Shown here: positions 44,937 through 53,613 of the stretch, piece after piece
Position numbering within the stretch: the first letter of the stretch is position 1
Layout of the letters: every line of letters begins with the position of its first letter
From: Actinopolyspora mortivallis DSM 44261
GTDB lineage: Bacteria; Actinomycetota; Actinomycetes; Mycobacteriales; Pseudonocardiaceae
Assembly: GCF_000384035.1 (NCBI RefSeq)
Contig: NZ_KB913024.1
Coordinates: forward strand, 3,605,899 to 3,669,898
Length of the DNA stretch: 64,000 bases
Reading direction: 5' to 3'
Program-made: the position numbers and the translations under genes
Notes under the pieces: generated by a model
Database searches by the model: none
Seen by the model: the letters and a program-made list of their open reading frames with translations, nothing else
Told to the model about the DNA's origin: nothing

Positions 44937-46307
44937 ATGATCGACGAAACCGAACTCACCGACCTCACGAGGAGGTCCGAAGGTCCCGTCCTCCTGCCGG
45001 GGGAGGACGGGTACGAGCAGGAACTGAGCGGATTCCAGACCGCCTACCACCACCGGCCCGCCGTGATCGTCGGAGCGCGGACCCCCCAGGACGTGGGACT
45101 GGCCGTGACGTTCGCGGCCAGGCACGGCCTTCCCGTGGCCGTGCAGGCCACCGGACACGGAGTGACGGTGGTCGACGAGGGAGGTGTGCTGGTCACCAGC
45201 AGGCGCATGACGGGGATCTCCGTCGACGCCGCGAACGGAACCGCGCGGATCGAGGCCGGGGCACAGTGGAAGGACGTGGTGGCCAGCACCGTACCCCACG
45301 GTCTCGCCCCGCTGAGCGGATCGGCACCGCACACCGGCGTGGTCGGCTACACCCTCGGAGGGGGCATCGGACTGCTCGGGCGTGAGTTCGGCTACGCGGC
45401 CGACCGTGTGCGGTCCCTGGACGTCGTGGGAGCCGACGGTGTCCTCCGGCACGTCACGCCCGACGGGGACCCCGACCTCTTCTGGGCCCTGCTCGGAGGG
45501 CGGGACAACTTCGGCATCGTCACGGCCCTGGAGATGGATCTGCTGCCCGTGCAGCGCCTCTACGGCGGTGGGATCTACTACGACGCCGCGGAAGCCGAGG
45601 CGGTCTTCTCCCACTTCCGCGAGTGGACCGCCACCGCCCCCGAGAGGATCACCTCCTCCGTGGGGATGATCGAGTACCCGCCGATCCCGGTCTTTCCGGA
45701 ACCGCTGCGCGGCAGGCACGTGGTGCACGTGCGGTTCGCCACCACCGACCTGGAGGGTGGCCCGGACATGATCCGTTCCTGGTGGGACGTGGCCACACCC
45801 GTCTTCGAGCACCTGGGAGAACTCGGTTACGACGAGGTGGGCTCCATCTACCGGGAACCGGACTTCGCCCACTCCTTCTTCGGCAACAACGTGCTGCTCG
45901 GCGAACTCGATCCCGCCGTGCTGGACGCGGTGCTCGAACTGGCGGGCCGGACGGCTCCGGTCGGCTGCATCGTGGACCTGCGTCATCTCGGCGGGGCCAT
46001 GTCCCGTCCCCCTCGGGTCCCCAACGCCGTGCCCTTCCGGCAGGCGCAGTACATTCTGCGCGTGCTCTCCGCCGTGGACGAGGATTCCGAGGAGACCGTC
46101 CGAGCGGCACACCGGCGGGTCTACGAGGCCGTCGCGCCGTGGACCGTGGGACGTTCGCTGAACTTCGTCTACGGGCGGCGTACGGAGGACGAGTTCGTCA
46201 ACGAGGTCTACGACGAGGAGACACTGCGACGGCTGGCGAAACTGAAGAGCCGTTACGACCCGCACAACGTCTTCCGCCGCAACCAGAACATCCGTCCGGA
46301 AGCGTGA
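44937..46307 (+). CDS. FAD-linked oxidase of the berberine bridge enzyme family
   Basis: A 456-residue flavoprotein. The FAD-binding domain has VQATGHGVTVVDEGG with the His expected to form the 8-alpha-histidyl bond; the Cys of bicovalent members is absent (APLSGSAPHTGVVGYTLGGGIG, no Cys), so it should bind FAD by one covalent link. The BBE C-terminal block is RRLAKLKSRYDPHNVFRRNQNI. No signal peptide. In a phenazine cluster it may oxidise a dihydro-phenazine, an alcohol or an amino-acid-derived group; the substrate is unknown. Convergent with the VOC gene, terminator between. ATG at 44937. Confidence 0.9.
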   Translation: MIDETELTDLTRRSEGPVLLPGEDGYEQELSGFQTAYHHRPAVIVGARTPQDVGLAVTFAARHGLPVAVQATGHGVTVVDEGGVLVTSRRMTGISVDAANGTARIEAGAQWKDVVASTVPHGLAPLSGSAPHTGVVGYTLGGGIGLLGREFGYAADRVRSLDVVGADGVLRHVTPDGDPDLFWALLGGRDNFGIVTALEMDLLPVQRLYGGGIYYDAAEAEAVFSHFREWTATAPERITSSVGMIEYPPIPVFPEPLRGRHVVHVRFATTDLEGGPDMIRSWWDVATPVFEHLGELGYDEVGSIYREPDFAHSFFGNNVLLGELDPAVLDAVLELAGRTAPVGCIVDLRHLGGAMSRPPRVPNAVPFRQAQYILRVLSAVDEDSEETVRAAHRRVYEAVAPWTVGRSLNFVYGRRTEDEFVNEVYDEETLRRLAKLKSRYDPHNVFRRNQNIRPEA

Positions 46308-46337
46308 TCCCCTTCCCGGCGGGCTCTCGTACACGGT

Positions 46338-46367
46338 GGGTGTTCCGGACACCGATCCGGAACACCC
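46338..46367. terminator. Bidirectional terminator between convergent genes
   Basis: A 12-bp perfect stem (46338-46349 with 46356-46367, arm GGGTGTTCCGGA) with a 6-nt loop lies between the stops of the FAD oxidase (46307) and the VOC gene (46385). It is followed on the plus strand by CCCGCGTTTCCC, a weak T-run, but position and stem support a shared terminator. Confidence 0.65.
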
Positions 46368-46384
46368 CCGCGTTTCCCGTGCGC

Positions 46385-46804
46385 TCAGGAGAGGGCGGAG
46401 TCCACCGGAGAGGCGACGGCGACCCGGTTACCGCTGGGGTCCGTGAGTGTGGCCACCCGCTCGCCCCACGGCATGTCCACCGGTTCCCGCACCACCGGCA
46501 CACCCTGTTCACGGAGTTCTCGCACCGTCGCGTCCACGTCTCCGAGCAGGACGAACAGCTCGAACGGCCCGTCTCCGGGAACGGGGCCGACCCCCTGGTC
46601 CACCGGGGTGTCCGAGTACGCCACGGCGAGTTCCGCCGAATCCCGCACCATCCCGACGAACCCCGGTTCACCATCGGGCGGATGTTGCACACGGCGGCAG
46701 AACCCCAGCCGCTCGTAGAACCGGACCGTGGGGGTGACCCGGGGCGTGTACAGCACGGGGAAGGCCCGTCGTTGCTCCGTGCTCTCGCGGTGTGCCCGGC
46801 TCAT
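46385..46804 (-). CDS. VOC-fold protein, candidate EhpR-like phenazine-binding resistance protein
   Basis: A 139-residue glyoxalase/bleomycin-resistance-fold protein: FYERLGFCRRVQ, AELAVAYSDTPVD, FELFVLLGDVDATVRELREQG and VATLTDPSGNRVAVAS form two beta-alpha-beta-beta-beta units. The first metal-ligand position usual in VOC enzymes (H or Q in the first strand) is not filled (LYTPRVTPTV), so binding rather than catalysis is likely. EhpR of the griseoluteic acid cluster of Pantoea is a VOC protein that gives resistance by binding the phenazine; the context here is similar. It overlaps the methyltransferase stop by 4 bp. Confidence 0.72.
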   Translation of the reverse strand: MSRAHRESTEQRRAFPVLYTPRVTPTVRFYERLGFCRRVQHPPDGEPGFVGMVRDSAELAVAYSDTPVDQGVGPVPGDGPFELFVLLGDVDATVRELREQGVPVVREPVDMPWGERVATLTDPSGNRVAVASPVDSALS

Positions 46805-47505
46805 GCGGACCTCCGATCGGCGAAGACCCGCCACACCGGCAGCCGCGTGTGTCCCCGCTCGTCCAGTTCCGGGCTGCTGCCGACCTTCTCGAAGAACCCC
46901 CGCACCGGCCCCGGCAGTCCAAGGAAAACCGAGGAGGAGAGGTAGGTGATCTCCCATCCGGCCTCGTCGAGCACGGAACGCACCTCGTTCTCGGACACGG
47001 ACAGCGGCGCCGGCATCCCACCCGGGACGTCGGCGAAGCACAACATGCTCAAACGCCCACCCGGGCGGGTGACGCGGTGCAGGGCGCGCACGCAGTGACG
47101 CCGTCCTTCCTCCCCGAGGGTGTGGAACAGCGCACTGTCCAGCACGGAGTCGAAACGGTCGTCGTAACCCTCCAGTTCGGTCGCGTCGGCGACGTCGAAG
47201 GTCACGTCCAGCCCACGCGCCCGTTGTCTGGCCAGCGCGATCGCCGCGGGAGCGGCGTCGATGGCGGTCACAGCGTGGCCACGACCGGCGAGGAACACGG
47301 CGTTGTCGCCCGGTCCGCACCCGATGTCGAGGACCTCGCCGGTGAAACGTCCCAACCTCTCCATCTCGACGACCTCGGGTTGGGCCTGCCCGATGTCCCA
47401 CGGCACACCCTCGATGCCCGCCCCGGGAAGGAAATCACCGCCGGTGTAGACGGCGTCGAAGTCGGCGTTGGTGAAATCGTACGACGACTGCTCGGTGGTG
47501 CTCAC
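46801..47505 (-). CDS. Class I SAM-dependent methyltransferase
   Basis: A 234-residue Rossmann-fold methyltransferase. Motif I is GEVLDIGCGPGDNAVFLAGRG (residues about 55-75), followed by VTAIDAAPAAIALARQRA and the motif IV-like FDSVLDSALFHTLGEEG, then TRPGGRLSMLCFAD. It probably acts on O or N of a small molecule; in this cluster a phenazine hydroxyl or a carboxyl is a candidate acceptor. GTG at 47505 has AGAGGAGAG 5 nt upstream; further upstream reading is unlike coding. It forms a two-gene operon with the VOC protein and is divergent from the SDR gene. Confidence 0.9.
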   Translation of the reverse strand: MSTTEQSSYDFTNADFDAVYTGGDFLPGAGIEGVPWDIGQAQPEVVEMERLGRFTGEVLDIGCGPGDNAVFLAGRGHAVTAIDAAPAAIALARQRARGLDVTFDVADATELEGYDDRFDSVLDSALFHTLGEEGRRHCVRALHRVTRPGGRLSMLCFADVPGGMPAPLSVSENEVRSVLDEAGWEITYLSSSVFLGLPGPVRGFFEKVGSSPELDERGHTRLPVWRVFADRRSA

Positions 47506-47842
47506 AAAACTCTCCTCTGATCGGTTTCGGGCTCCGCGCGGACCTCCGTGGCGGAAGTATCGTGAATCCAACGGCGGAAACAAAGAGTGTCCGCGCCGAG
47601 CATCCGCGCCCTCCCGGTTTCTTCTCTTCCCTCGGTGTCCGACCGCGGAAATTCCTCGGTCGGACACCGGATTCGCCCTTCACAGCCGCATGACCTGGAT
47701 GAACGCCGAAGGACGAAGCGGACAAAAGCGGAAAGTGTGGACACGCGGGCCCCGGTTGGGGCCGAATGGAAACCGACGCCGACGGAGCGAATCCCATCGG
47801 CCCCGAAAATCACCGTTTCCCTCTGGTGAAAGGGGAATTCAC
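47506..47842. other. Divergent intergenic region with an 11-bp inverted repeat
   Basis: 337 bp between the methyltransferase (leftward) and SDR (rightward) genes. It contains the perfect inverted repeat GGTGTCCGACC (47634-47644) and GGTCGGACACC (47658-47668) with a 13-nt spacer. It may be an operator for a pathway regulator or a terminator-like hairpin in a leader; both genes would share it. No gene lies here. Confidence 0.45.
47634..47668. promoter_or_regulatory. Inverted repeat in divergent promoter region
   Basis: Perfect 11-bp arms (GGTGTCCGACC / GGTCGGACACC), centre-to-centre spacing 24 bp, no T-run on either side. The location between two divergent cluster operons argues for a protein-binding site more than a terminator. 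Which regulator could bind it (StrR-type or SARP) is not known; neither classical GTTCGA nor TCGAG repeats are present. Confidence 0.45.
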
Positions 47843-48655
47843 GTGTCTGGTCGAGTCTGGTTCATCACCGGAACCTCCCGCGGTTTCGGCAGGATCTGGG
47901 CGCGGGCCGCCCTGGAACGCGGCGACCGCGTGGCCGCGACCGCGCGGGACACCACGAGCCTGGACGACCTCGTGGCTCGATACGGCGACGCGGTACTTCC
48001 CCTGGAGTTGGACGTCGCCGACCGCCGGGCCGCCCAACGGGCCGTGCGGACCGCCCACGAGCGGTTCGGCCGCCTCGACGTGGTGGTCAACAACGCAGGC
48101 TACGGGCTGTTCGGGCCGGTGGAGGACGTCACCGAGGAGCAGGCACGTGCCCAGCTGGACACGAACTTCTTCGGGGTCCTGTGGATCACCCAGGCGGTGC
48201 TGCCGATTCTGCGGGAGCAGGGGTCGGGACACATCCTCCAGATGTCGAGCATCGCCGGGATCGCCTCCTGGCCGATGCTCGGGCTCTACCACGCCTCGAA
48301 GTGGGCCGTCGAGGGAATGAGCGACGCACTGGCCCAGGAGGTCGAACGCTTCGGCATCCACGTCACCGTGCTGGAACCCGGTCCGTTCCGGACCGACTGG
48401 CGGGGCGCTTCGGCGGTCTGGGCCGAGCCGGGCGAAGCCTACGCACAGGCCGCGCAGCCTCCCTCGGCGGGAGCGGAACCGGGGAATCCGGAGGCGACCG
48501 CGGAAGCCGTCATGGAGATCGTCGACTCCGACAGTCCGCCGTTGCGGGTCTTCCTCGGCTCCTCGGCGTTGGAAACCGCCCGCGAGGTGTACGAGAAGCG
48601 CCTGCACACCTGGGAGCTGTGGAACCCGACAGCCAAGTCCGCCCAGGGAGCCTGA
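47843..48655 (+). CDS. Short-chain dehydrogenase/reductase
   Basis: A 270-residue NAD(P)-dependent SDR of the classical type. The Rossmann start is VWFITGTSRGFGRIWARAALERG (TGxxxGxG), then NNAGYG, and the catalytic residues are Ser in MSSIAGIASWPM and the YHASK motif (YxxxK). Family-typical length with a small C-terminal extension. In this cluster it may reduce the aldehyde made by the EhpF/EhpG pair to an alcohol, or work on an oxidised phenazine ring, an inference only. GTG at 47843 follows AAAGGGGAATTC. 34 bp before the monooxygenase gene, likely same transcript. Confidence 0.92.
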   Translation: MSGRVWFITGTSRGFGRIWARAALERGDRVAATARDTTSLDDLVARYGDAVLPLELDVADRRAAQRAVRTAHERFGRLDVVVNNAGYGLFGPVEDVTEEQARAQLDTNFFGVLWITQAVLPILREQGSGHILQMSSIAGIASWPMLGLYHASKWAVEGMSDALAQEVERFGIHVTVLEPGPFRTDWRGASAVWAEPGEAYAQAAQPPSAGAEPGNPEATAEAVMEIVDSDSPPLRVFLGSSALETAREVYEKRLHTWELWNPTAKSAQGA

Positions 48656-48689
48656 TCACTCCGTGTCGAACCGTCGAAAGGAGAACGTC

Positions 48690-49931
48690 GTGGTGACAGA
48701 GACCATGACCCCACCGAAGCCCGATCCGGTGAGTTCGGTGCGGGACACGATCCCGGACGCGCCCCCCGACCGGGAGGAACTCGCGGCACGGGCGGCGAGC
48801 CTGTGTCCACTGCTGTGGGAGGACGCCGCCGAGAACGACCGCGCACGCCGTCTCACCGAGCGCAGCGTCGCGGCGATCACCGACCACGGACTGATGCGGC
48901 TGATGACTCCGCCCCGTTTCGGGGGACACGGCACCGGCGCCGCCGCCCTGCTGGACGTGGCCATCGCCCTCGGGCGCGGCTGCTGCTCGGCGTCCTGGGT
49001 CACCGGGGTGCTCAACGTGGGGAACTTCGTGGCCTCACTCTTCCCGGAAGCGGCCCACCAGGACGTCTGGGGAGGCGATCCCAACGCCCGGACCGCGCAG
49101 GTGCTCGGCCTGCCCGCCCGGAACGTCGAGCCGGCCGAAGGCGGAGTGACGGTCACCGGCGAGTGGGCCTACATGTCGGGTTCGTCGCACGCCGAGTGGG
49201 TCTGTGTGCTGCTGGCCCGCGGGGCGGGCACCGCGACGGGGGTGCACTTCGCGCTCATGCCGAGCGAGGAACTGGAGGTCAGGGACACCTGGCACTTCAC
49301 CGGAATGCGGGGCACGGGCAGCAACACGGTCGTCGCCGAGCGGGTGTTCGTCCCCGAACACCGCCTGCTCGCCTACCAACCCGTGCTCAACGGAGAGATG
49401 ACCTCCGAGGACGCGGCCACCGCCTACCGCAACAGTCTGACCGGAATCTTCTCCATCGGGCTGATCGGCTCCCTGATCGGCGGGGCGGAAGCCGCCCTGC
49501 GCTACACACTGGACAAGGCACCGGACCGACCCGCGGCGGGCTCCACCTATCCGACACAGGCCGATGCTCCGCCCGTGCAGCGCTCCCTCGCCGCCGCGGC
49601 CACGAGAGTCGACTCGGCCAAACTGCACGCCTACCGGATCGCCGACTCCGTCGACGAACACGCCCGCGCGGACAGCGACGCGGACTCGTTGACCCGCGCC
49701 CGGTCCCGCATGGAGTCCACACGGGTCGCCGAGCTGTGCCGGGAGGCGGTGGAGGAGCTGCTCACCGCCTACGGTTCCTCCGGCTTCAACGAGGCCAACC
49801 CGTTGCAGCGGATCTGGCGTGACATCCACGTCGGCAGCCGTCACGCGGGGTTCGGCATGGGGGTTCCGCACCAGCTCTACGGCCACGCCCTGGTGGGGAA
49901 GGATCCCCGGGAGATCAGCGCTCTGGTGTGA
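48690..49931 (+). CDS. Acyl-CoA dehydrogenase-fold flavin-dependent monooxygenase (NcnH/HsaA-like)
   Basis: A 413-residue protein of the two-component group D flavin monooxygenases that use FMNH2 from a separate reductase and hydroxylate aromatic rings. Signatures are EDAAENDRARRLTERSVAAITDHGLMRLMTPP, GEWAYMSGSSHAEWV, DTWHFTGMRGTGSNTVVAERVFVPE, and the C-terminal RIWRDIHVGSRHAGFG. The catalytic Glu of acyl-CoA dehydrogenases is absent from view. It is the best candidate for phenazine ring hydroxylation in this cluster. GTG at 48690 with AAGGAG 6 nt upstream is used. A flavin reductase may be the WrbA-like or FMN reductase protein. Confidence 0.88.
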   Translation: MVTETMTPPKPDPVSSVRDTIPDAPPDREELAARAASLCPLLWEDAAENDRARRLTERSVAAITDHGLMRLMTPPRFGGHGTGAAALLDVAIALGRGCCSASWVTGVLNVGNFVASLFPEAAHQDVWGGDPNARTAQVLGLPARNVEPAEGGVTVTGEWAYMSGSSHAEWVCVLLARGAGTATGVHFALMPSEELEVRDTWHFTGMRGTGSNTVVAERVFVPEHRLLAYQPVLNGEMTSEDAATAYRNSLTGIFSIGLIGSLIGGAEAALRYTLDKAPDRPAAGSTYPTQADAPPVQRSLAAAATRVDSAKLHAYRIADSVDEHARADSDADSLTRARSRMESTRVAELCREAVEELLTAYGSSGFNEANPLQRIWRDIHVGSRHAGFGMGVPHQLYGHALVGKDPREISALV

Positions 49932-50130
49932 ACCCGGTTCCGAGGACCACCTCGGAAACACCGGCCCCGCCGCGTTGGCGGCTTCCTTCCGAACCTGTTC
50001 GACACACACCCCTGCCGCCCCTGGCCGCCCCACGCACGCCACCAGTCCGGCGATTCCGCACGAAGAAACGAACTCCCGTGGCCACGAACCAGGTTTCGTC
50101 GCCACCCGGCAACGAGAACGGAGCACACCG

Positions 50131-50622
50131 ATGTACGAAACCGTGCCGCACACCGACGCCCCCAGCGATCCCGCCGCGCGCCGGGACCACAACCGCGCCA
50201 TCGTCGACCTGTACATGAACACCCGGGGTCAGGACCGGCACAAACGCCACCTGCTGTTCACGGAGGACGGCGTGGGAGGTCTGTGGACCACCGACAAGTG
50301 CGAACCCATCATGATCCGAGGACGGGACCGGCTGGCGGAGCACGCGGTCTGGTCGTTGCGGTGCTTTCCCGACTGGGCCTGGATCAACATCGAGATCTTC
50401 GACACCCAGGACCCCGACCGCTTCTGGGTGGAGTGCGACGGGGAAGGAAAGATCTGCTACGAGGGCTACCCCGAGGGGTACTACCGGAATCACTTCCTGC
50501 ACTCCTTCACCTTCGAGAACGGCAAGATCGCACTGCAACGCGAGTTCATGAATCCCTGTGAGCAGTTCCGCGCGCTGGGCATCGAAGTTCCCACCATCAA
50601 ACGGGCCGGAATCCCCACCTGA
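50131..50622 (+). CDS. phzB: Phenazine biosynthesis protein PhzB
   Basis: A 163-residue protein of the SnoaL/NTF2-like fold (PhzA/B). It catalyses condensation of two ketone intermediates to the tricyclic scaffold, the step that gives the phenazine skeleton. Family features: HNRAIVDLYMNTRGQDRHKRHLLFTEDGVGGLWTT, and a C-terminal EFMNPCEQFRALGIEVPTIKRAGIPT typical of PhzA/B. As in other actinomycetes only one copy is present, not the tandem phzA-phzB of pseudomonads. Starts ATG 50131; 199 bp after the monooxygenase gene, so a separate promoter is possible. Confidence 0.96.
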   Translation: MYETVPHTDAPSDPAARRDHNRAIVDLYMNTRGQDRHKRHLLFTEDGVGGLWTTDKCEPIMIRGRDRLAEHAVWSLRCFPDWAWINIEIFDTQDPDRFWVECDGEGKICYEGYPEGYYRNHFLHSFTFENGKIALQREFMNPCEQFRALGIEVPTIKRAGIPT

Positions 50623-50747
50623 GTTCCGCGCCGAACACCCGGTCCGGCCCCGCCCGGCCGGACCGGGACCCCTCCATCAGAACTCCGTCCGCGCATCGGC
50701 TCCCGGGCCGGTGTGGCCGCGGACGCGGGTAAGAGAGGAACCGCCCG

Positions 50748-51374
50748 ATGACCGCAGGAATCCCCACGATCCCGAACTACCGACTCCCCGCACGAACCAC
50801 CCTGCCCACCAACACCGCCCCCTGGGTCCCGGACCCGCGACGGGCCGTGCTGCTGGTCCACGACATGCAGCGGTACTTCGTCCGCGCCTTCTCCGACCCG
50901 CTGCGGCACGACCTGGTGCACAACAGCGCGCTACTGCGCGAACGCGCCGCCACCTCGGGTGTGCCGGTCGCCTACACGGCCCAGCCCGGCAGGATGGACG
51001 ACGGGCAGCGCGGCCTGCTCAAGGACTTCTGGGGGCCGGGTATGCGCACCGACCCCGAAGACCGCGAGGTGCTCCCCGAACTCGCCCCGGGTGAGGACGA
51101 CTGGGAGTTCACCAAGCTGCGCTACAGCGCCTTCTTCTCCTCCGGTCTGCTGGAACGCATGCGTGAGTCCGGAAGGGACCAGTTGGTGCTGTGCGGGGTG
51201 TACGCCCACATCGGCGTGCTCGCCACCGCGTTGGACGCCTTCACCAACGACATCCAGCCCTTCCTGGTCGCCGACGCTCTCGGGGACTTCTCCGAGTCCG
51301 ACCACCGGCTCGCACTGGACTACGCGGCGCGCAGATGCGCGGTCGTGTTACCCGCGGCGGAGGTGTTCGCATGA
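50748..51374 (+). CDS. phzD: PhzD, 2-amino-2-deoxyisochorismate hydrolase
   Basis: A 208-residue isochorismatase-fold enzyme that hydrolyses the vinyl ether of 2-amino-2-deoxyisochorismate to trans-2,3-dihydro-3-hydroxyanthranilate (DHHA). The catalytic Asp is in [14 protein letters not shown], the Lys in [15 protein letters not shown], and [17 protein letters not shown] lacks the isochorismatase Cys, as true PhzD. It overlaps phzE by 4 bp. TTA codon near the end (51348). AGAGGA precedes the ATG at 50748. Confidence 0.96.
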   Translation: MTAGIPTIPNYRLPARTTLPTNTAPWVPDPRRAVLLVHDMQRYFVRAFSDPLRHDLVHNSALLRERAATSGVPVAYTAQPGRMDDGQRGLLKDFWGPGMRTDPEDREVLPELAPGEDDWEFTKLRYSAFFSSGLLERMRESGRDQLVLCGVYAHIGVLATALDAFTNDIQPFLVADALGDFSESDHRLALDYAARRCAVVLPAAEVFA

Positions 51375-53272
51375 CCCCGGATCCGAGTCAGTTTCCGCCC
51401 GACGACCAGCTGACACGCATCCTGTCCACCCCCGAACCCCCGCCCTTCGCCCTGCTGTACCGCCCGGACAGCGGAGCCCGGGAGGCGGTCGACGTGCTGA
51501 CCGGCGAGATCTCGTTGCCCGAGACCCTCGCCGAGATCCCGCTGGAGGGCCGGTCGGCCGACGGACAGGCGGGGACACACGACACGCTCGTGCTGATGCC
51601 CTACCGACAGCTCACCGAACGCGGCCTCACCGCCCCCGACGACGGGGAGCCCCTGATCTCGATGAGCGTCGCGGAACAGGGCACGCTGTCCCTCGACGAG
51701 GTCCTCACGCGGATCCCCGACGTCCCCACCACGCTCACGAACGGCCGTTTCGACGTGGACGACGAGTCCCACGCCGAAACGGTTCGCCGAATCGTCTCCG
51801 AGGAGATCGGCGCGGGAGCGGGATCCAACTTCGTACTCAAGCGAACCTACCGGGCCGACCTGACCTCCTACTCGCCCCGCACGGCGCTCTCCCTCTTCCG
51901 ACGGCTGCTGGAACGCGAGGAGGGAGCCTACTGGACGTTCGTGATCCACACCGGCGCACGCACCCTCGTCGGCGCCACGCCCGAACGCCACGTCTCGATG
52001 GACAACGGCAGAGCCGTGATGAACCCGGTCAGCGGCACCTACCGCTACCCGCCCACCGGTCCCACGCTGCGGGGTGTCACGGAGTTCCTGGCGGACCGGA
52101 AGGAAATCGACGAACTGTTCATGGTCGTCGACGAGGAACTCAAGATGATGTCCCGGATCTGCCCCTCCGGGGGGAAGGTCACGGGCCCCTACCTCAAGGA
52201 GATGGCCCGGCTGGCCCACACCGAGTACTTCATCGAGGGGCACACTCGCCGAGACGTCCGGGAGATCCTGCGCGAGACGATGTTCGCCCCCACCGTCACC
52301 GGTAGTCCGCTGGAGAACGCCACCCGGGTCATCACCCGCCACGAACCGGGCGGGCGCGGCTACTACAGCGGAGTGGCCGCGCTGCTCGGCAGGGATGCCG
52401 AGGGCGAGCGCACCCTCGACTCGGCGCTGTTGATCCGCACCGCCGACATCGACGCGACGGGACACCTCCGCATCGGTGTCGGCTCCACTCTCGTACGCCA
52501 CTCGGATCCCTCCTCCGAGGTCGGAGAGACCCGGAGCAAGGCGTCCGGTCTGCTCGACGCCCTGGAGGAGAACGGCCCCCCGCGGTTCCGGGAACACCCC
52601 GAGGTGCGCGCGGAACTGGCGAAACGCAACACCCGCATGTCCGGGTTCTGGCTGCGGGACACGGAGAACCGCCGCACGAGGATCCCGGCACTGGCCGGAC
52701 TGCCGACCCTGGTCGTCGACGCCGAGGACACCTTCACGGCGATGATCGCCCAACAGCTCTCCGCGCTGGGACTCGACGTCACCGTCCGACGCTTCGACGA
52801 GGACTACTCCTTCGACGACCACGAACTCGTGGTCATGGGCCCCGGACCGGGGGACCCGCGTGCCACGGACGACCCGCGCATCGCCCACCTGGACACGGCG
52901 ATCGCCCGGCTGCTCGACGAGCGGCGTCCCTTCCTGGCGGTCTGCCTCAGCCACCAGGTACTCAGTCTGCGCCTCGGGCTGGACCTGCTCCCCAGGGAGG
53001 TTCCCAACCAGGGTGTGCAGCGCGAGATCGACCTGTACGGCAGTCGGGAACGCGTGGGTTTCTACAACACCTACTCCGCCCACAGTACCGAGGACAAGAT
53101 GGACTTCGACGGTCTCGGACCGGTGGAGATCAGCCGGGACGAAGGGGGCACCGAGGTGCACGGCCTGCGGGGACCACGTTTCGCCACGATGCAGTTCCAC
53201 GCCGAGTCGGTGATCACCGTCGACGGGCCGCGGATCACCGCGGAGAACGTCCGGGGGGTGGTGGGGGCGTGA
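51371..53272 (+). CDS. phzE: PhzE, 2-amino-2-deoxyisochorismate synthase
   Basis: A 633-residue fused enzyme that converts chorismate and glutamine to 2-amino-2-deoxyisochorismate. The anthranilate-synthase-like chorismate domain spans about 50-420 (with [69 protein letters not shown]), and a C-terminal type I glutamine amidotransferase domain follows at about 450-633 (nucleophile Cys in [17 protein letters not shown], and MQFHAESV holding His and Glu). ATG 51371 overlaps phzD. It drains chorismate from the shikimate route, to which phzC adds flux. Stop overlaps the next GTG. Confidence 0.97.
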   Translation: MTPDPSQFPPDDQLTRILSTPEPPPFALLYRPDSGAREAVDVLTGEISLPETLAEIPLEGRSADGQAGTHDTLVLMPYRQLTERGLTAPDDGEPLISMSVAEQGTLSLDEVLTRIPDVPTTLTNGRFDVDDESHAETVRRIVSEEIGAGAGSNFVLKRTYRADLTSYSPRTALSLFRRLLEREEGAYWTFVIHTGARTLVGATPERHVSMDNGRAVMNPVSGTYRYPPTGPTLRGVTEFLADRKEIDELFMVVDEELKMMSRICPSGGKVTGPYLKEMARLAHTEYFIEGHTRRDVREILRETMFAPTVTGSPLENATRVITRHEPGGRGYYSGVAALLGRDAEGERTLDSALLIRTADIDATGHLRIGVGSTLVRHSDPSSEVGETRSKASGLLDALEENGPPRFREHPEVRAELAKRNTRMSGFWLRDTENRRTRIPALAGLPTLVVDAEDTFTAMIAQQLSALGLDVTVRRFDEDYSFDDHELVVMGPGPGDPRATDDPRIAHLDTAIARLLDERRPFLAVCLSHQVLSLRLGLDLLPREVPNQGVQREIDLYGSRERVGFYNTYSAHSTEDKMDFDGLGPVEISRDEGGTEVHGLRGPRFATMQFHAESVITVDGPRITAENVRGVVGA

Positions 53273-53613
53273 GAGCGGAGATCGCCTGGTGGGAACTGGA
53301 CGGAACGCCGCAGACCGTCGAGTCCCTGCGGGCGCACCTCGACGAGCCCACGGTGGGCCCCTGGAAAGAAACGCCGGGACTCGTGGTGAAGTTCTGGATC
53401 GCCGACCGGGAGAGGAACCGCTGGGGAGCGGTCATGCTCTGGGAGCACGAGCGGCCCGACAACACGGAACTTCCCCCCAACCGGGCTGCCGAACTGATCG
53501 GCTTCGCCCCCACACATCGCTTCGCCTTCGACGTCGAGTCCCTGGTTCCGGGCCCCTGTCCGATCCTTTCGTCCGCCGGATCCGCACCTCAGGAAAGGAC
53601 CGCCGATGCGTGA
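53269..53613 (+). CDS. Small YdhR-like (ABM fold) protein in the phz operon
   Basis: A 114-residue protein related to the YdhR family of dimeric alpha-beta barrel (antibiotic biosynthesis monooxygenase-like) proteins: ETPGLVVKFWIADRERNRWGAVMLWE and the C-terminal RFAFDVESLVP match. It starts GTG overlapping phzE by 4 bp and overlaps phzF by 8 bp, so it is tightly co-translated with the core. Possible roles are a cofactor-free oxidation of a reduced phenazine intermediate or ligand binding. It is not part of the classical seven-gene core. The function is inferred only from fold and context. Confidence 0.8.
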   Translation: MRAEIAWWELDGTPQTVESLRAHLDEPTVGPWKETPGLVVKFWIADRERNRWGAVMLWEHERPDNTELPPNRAAELIGFAPTHRFAFDVESLVPGPCPILSSAGSAPQERTADA

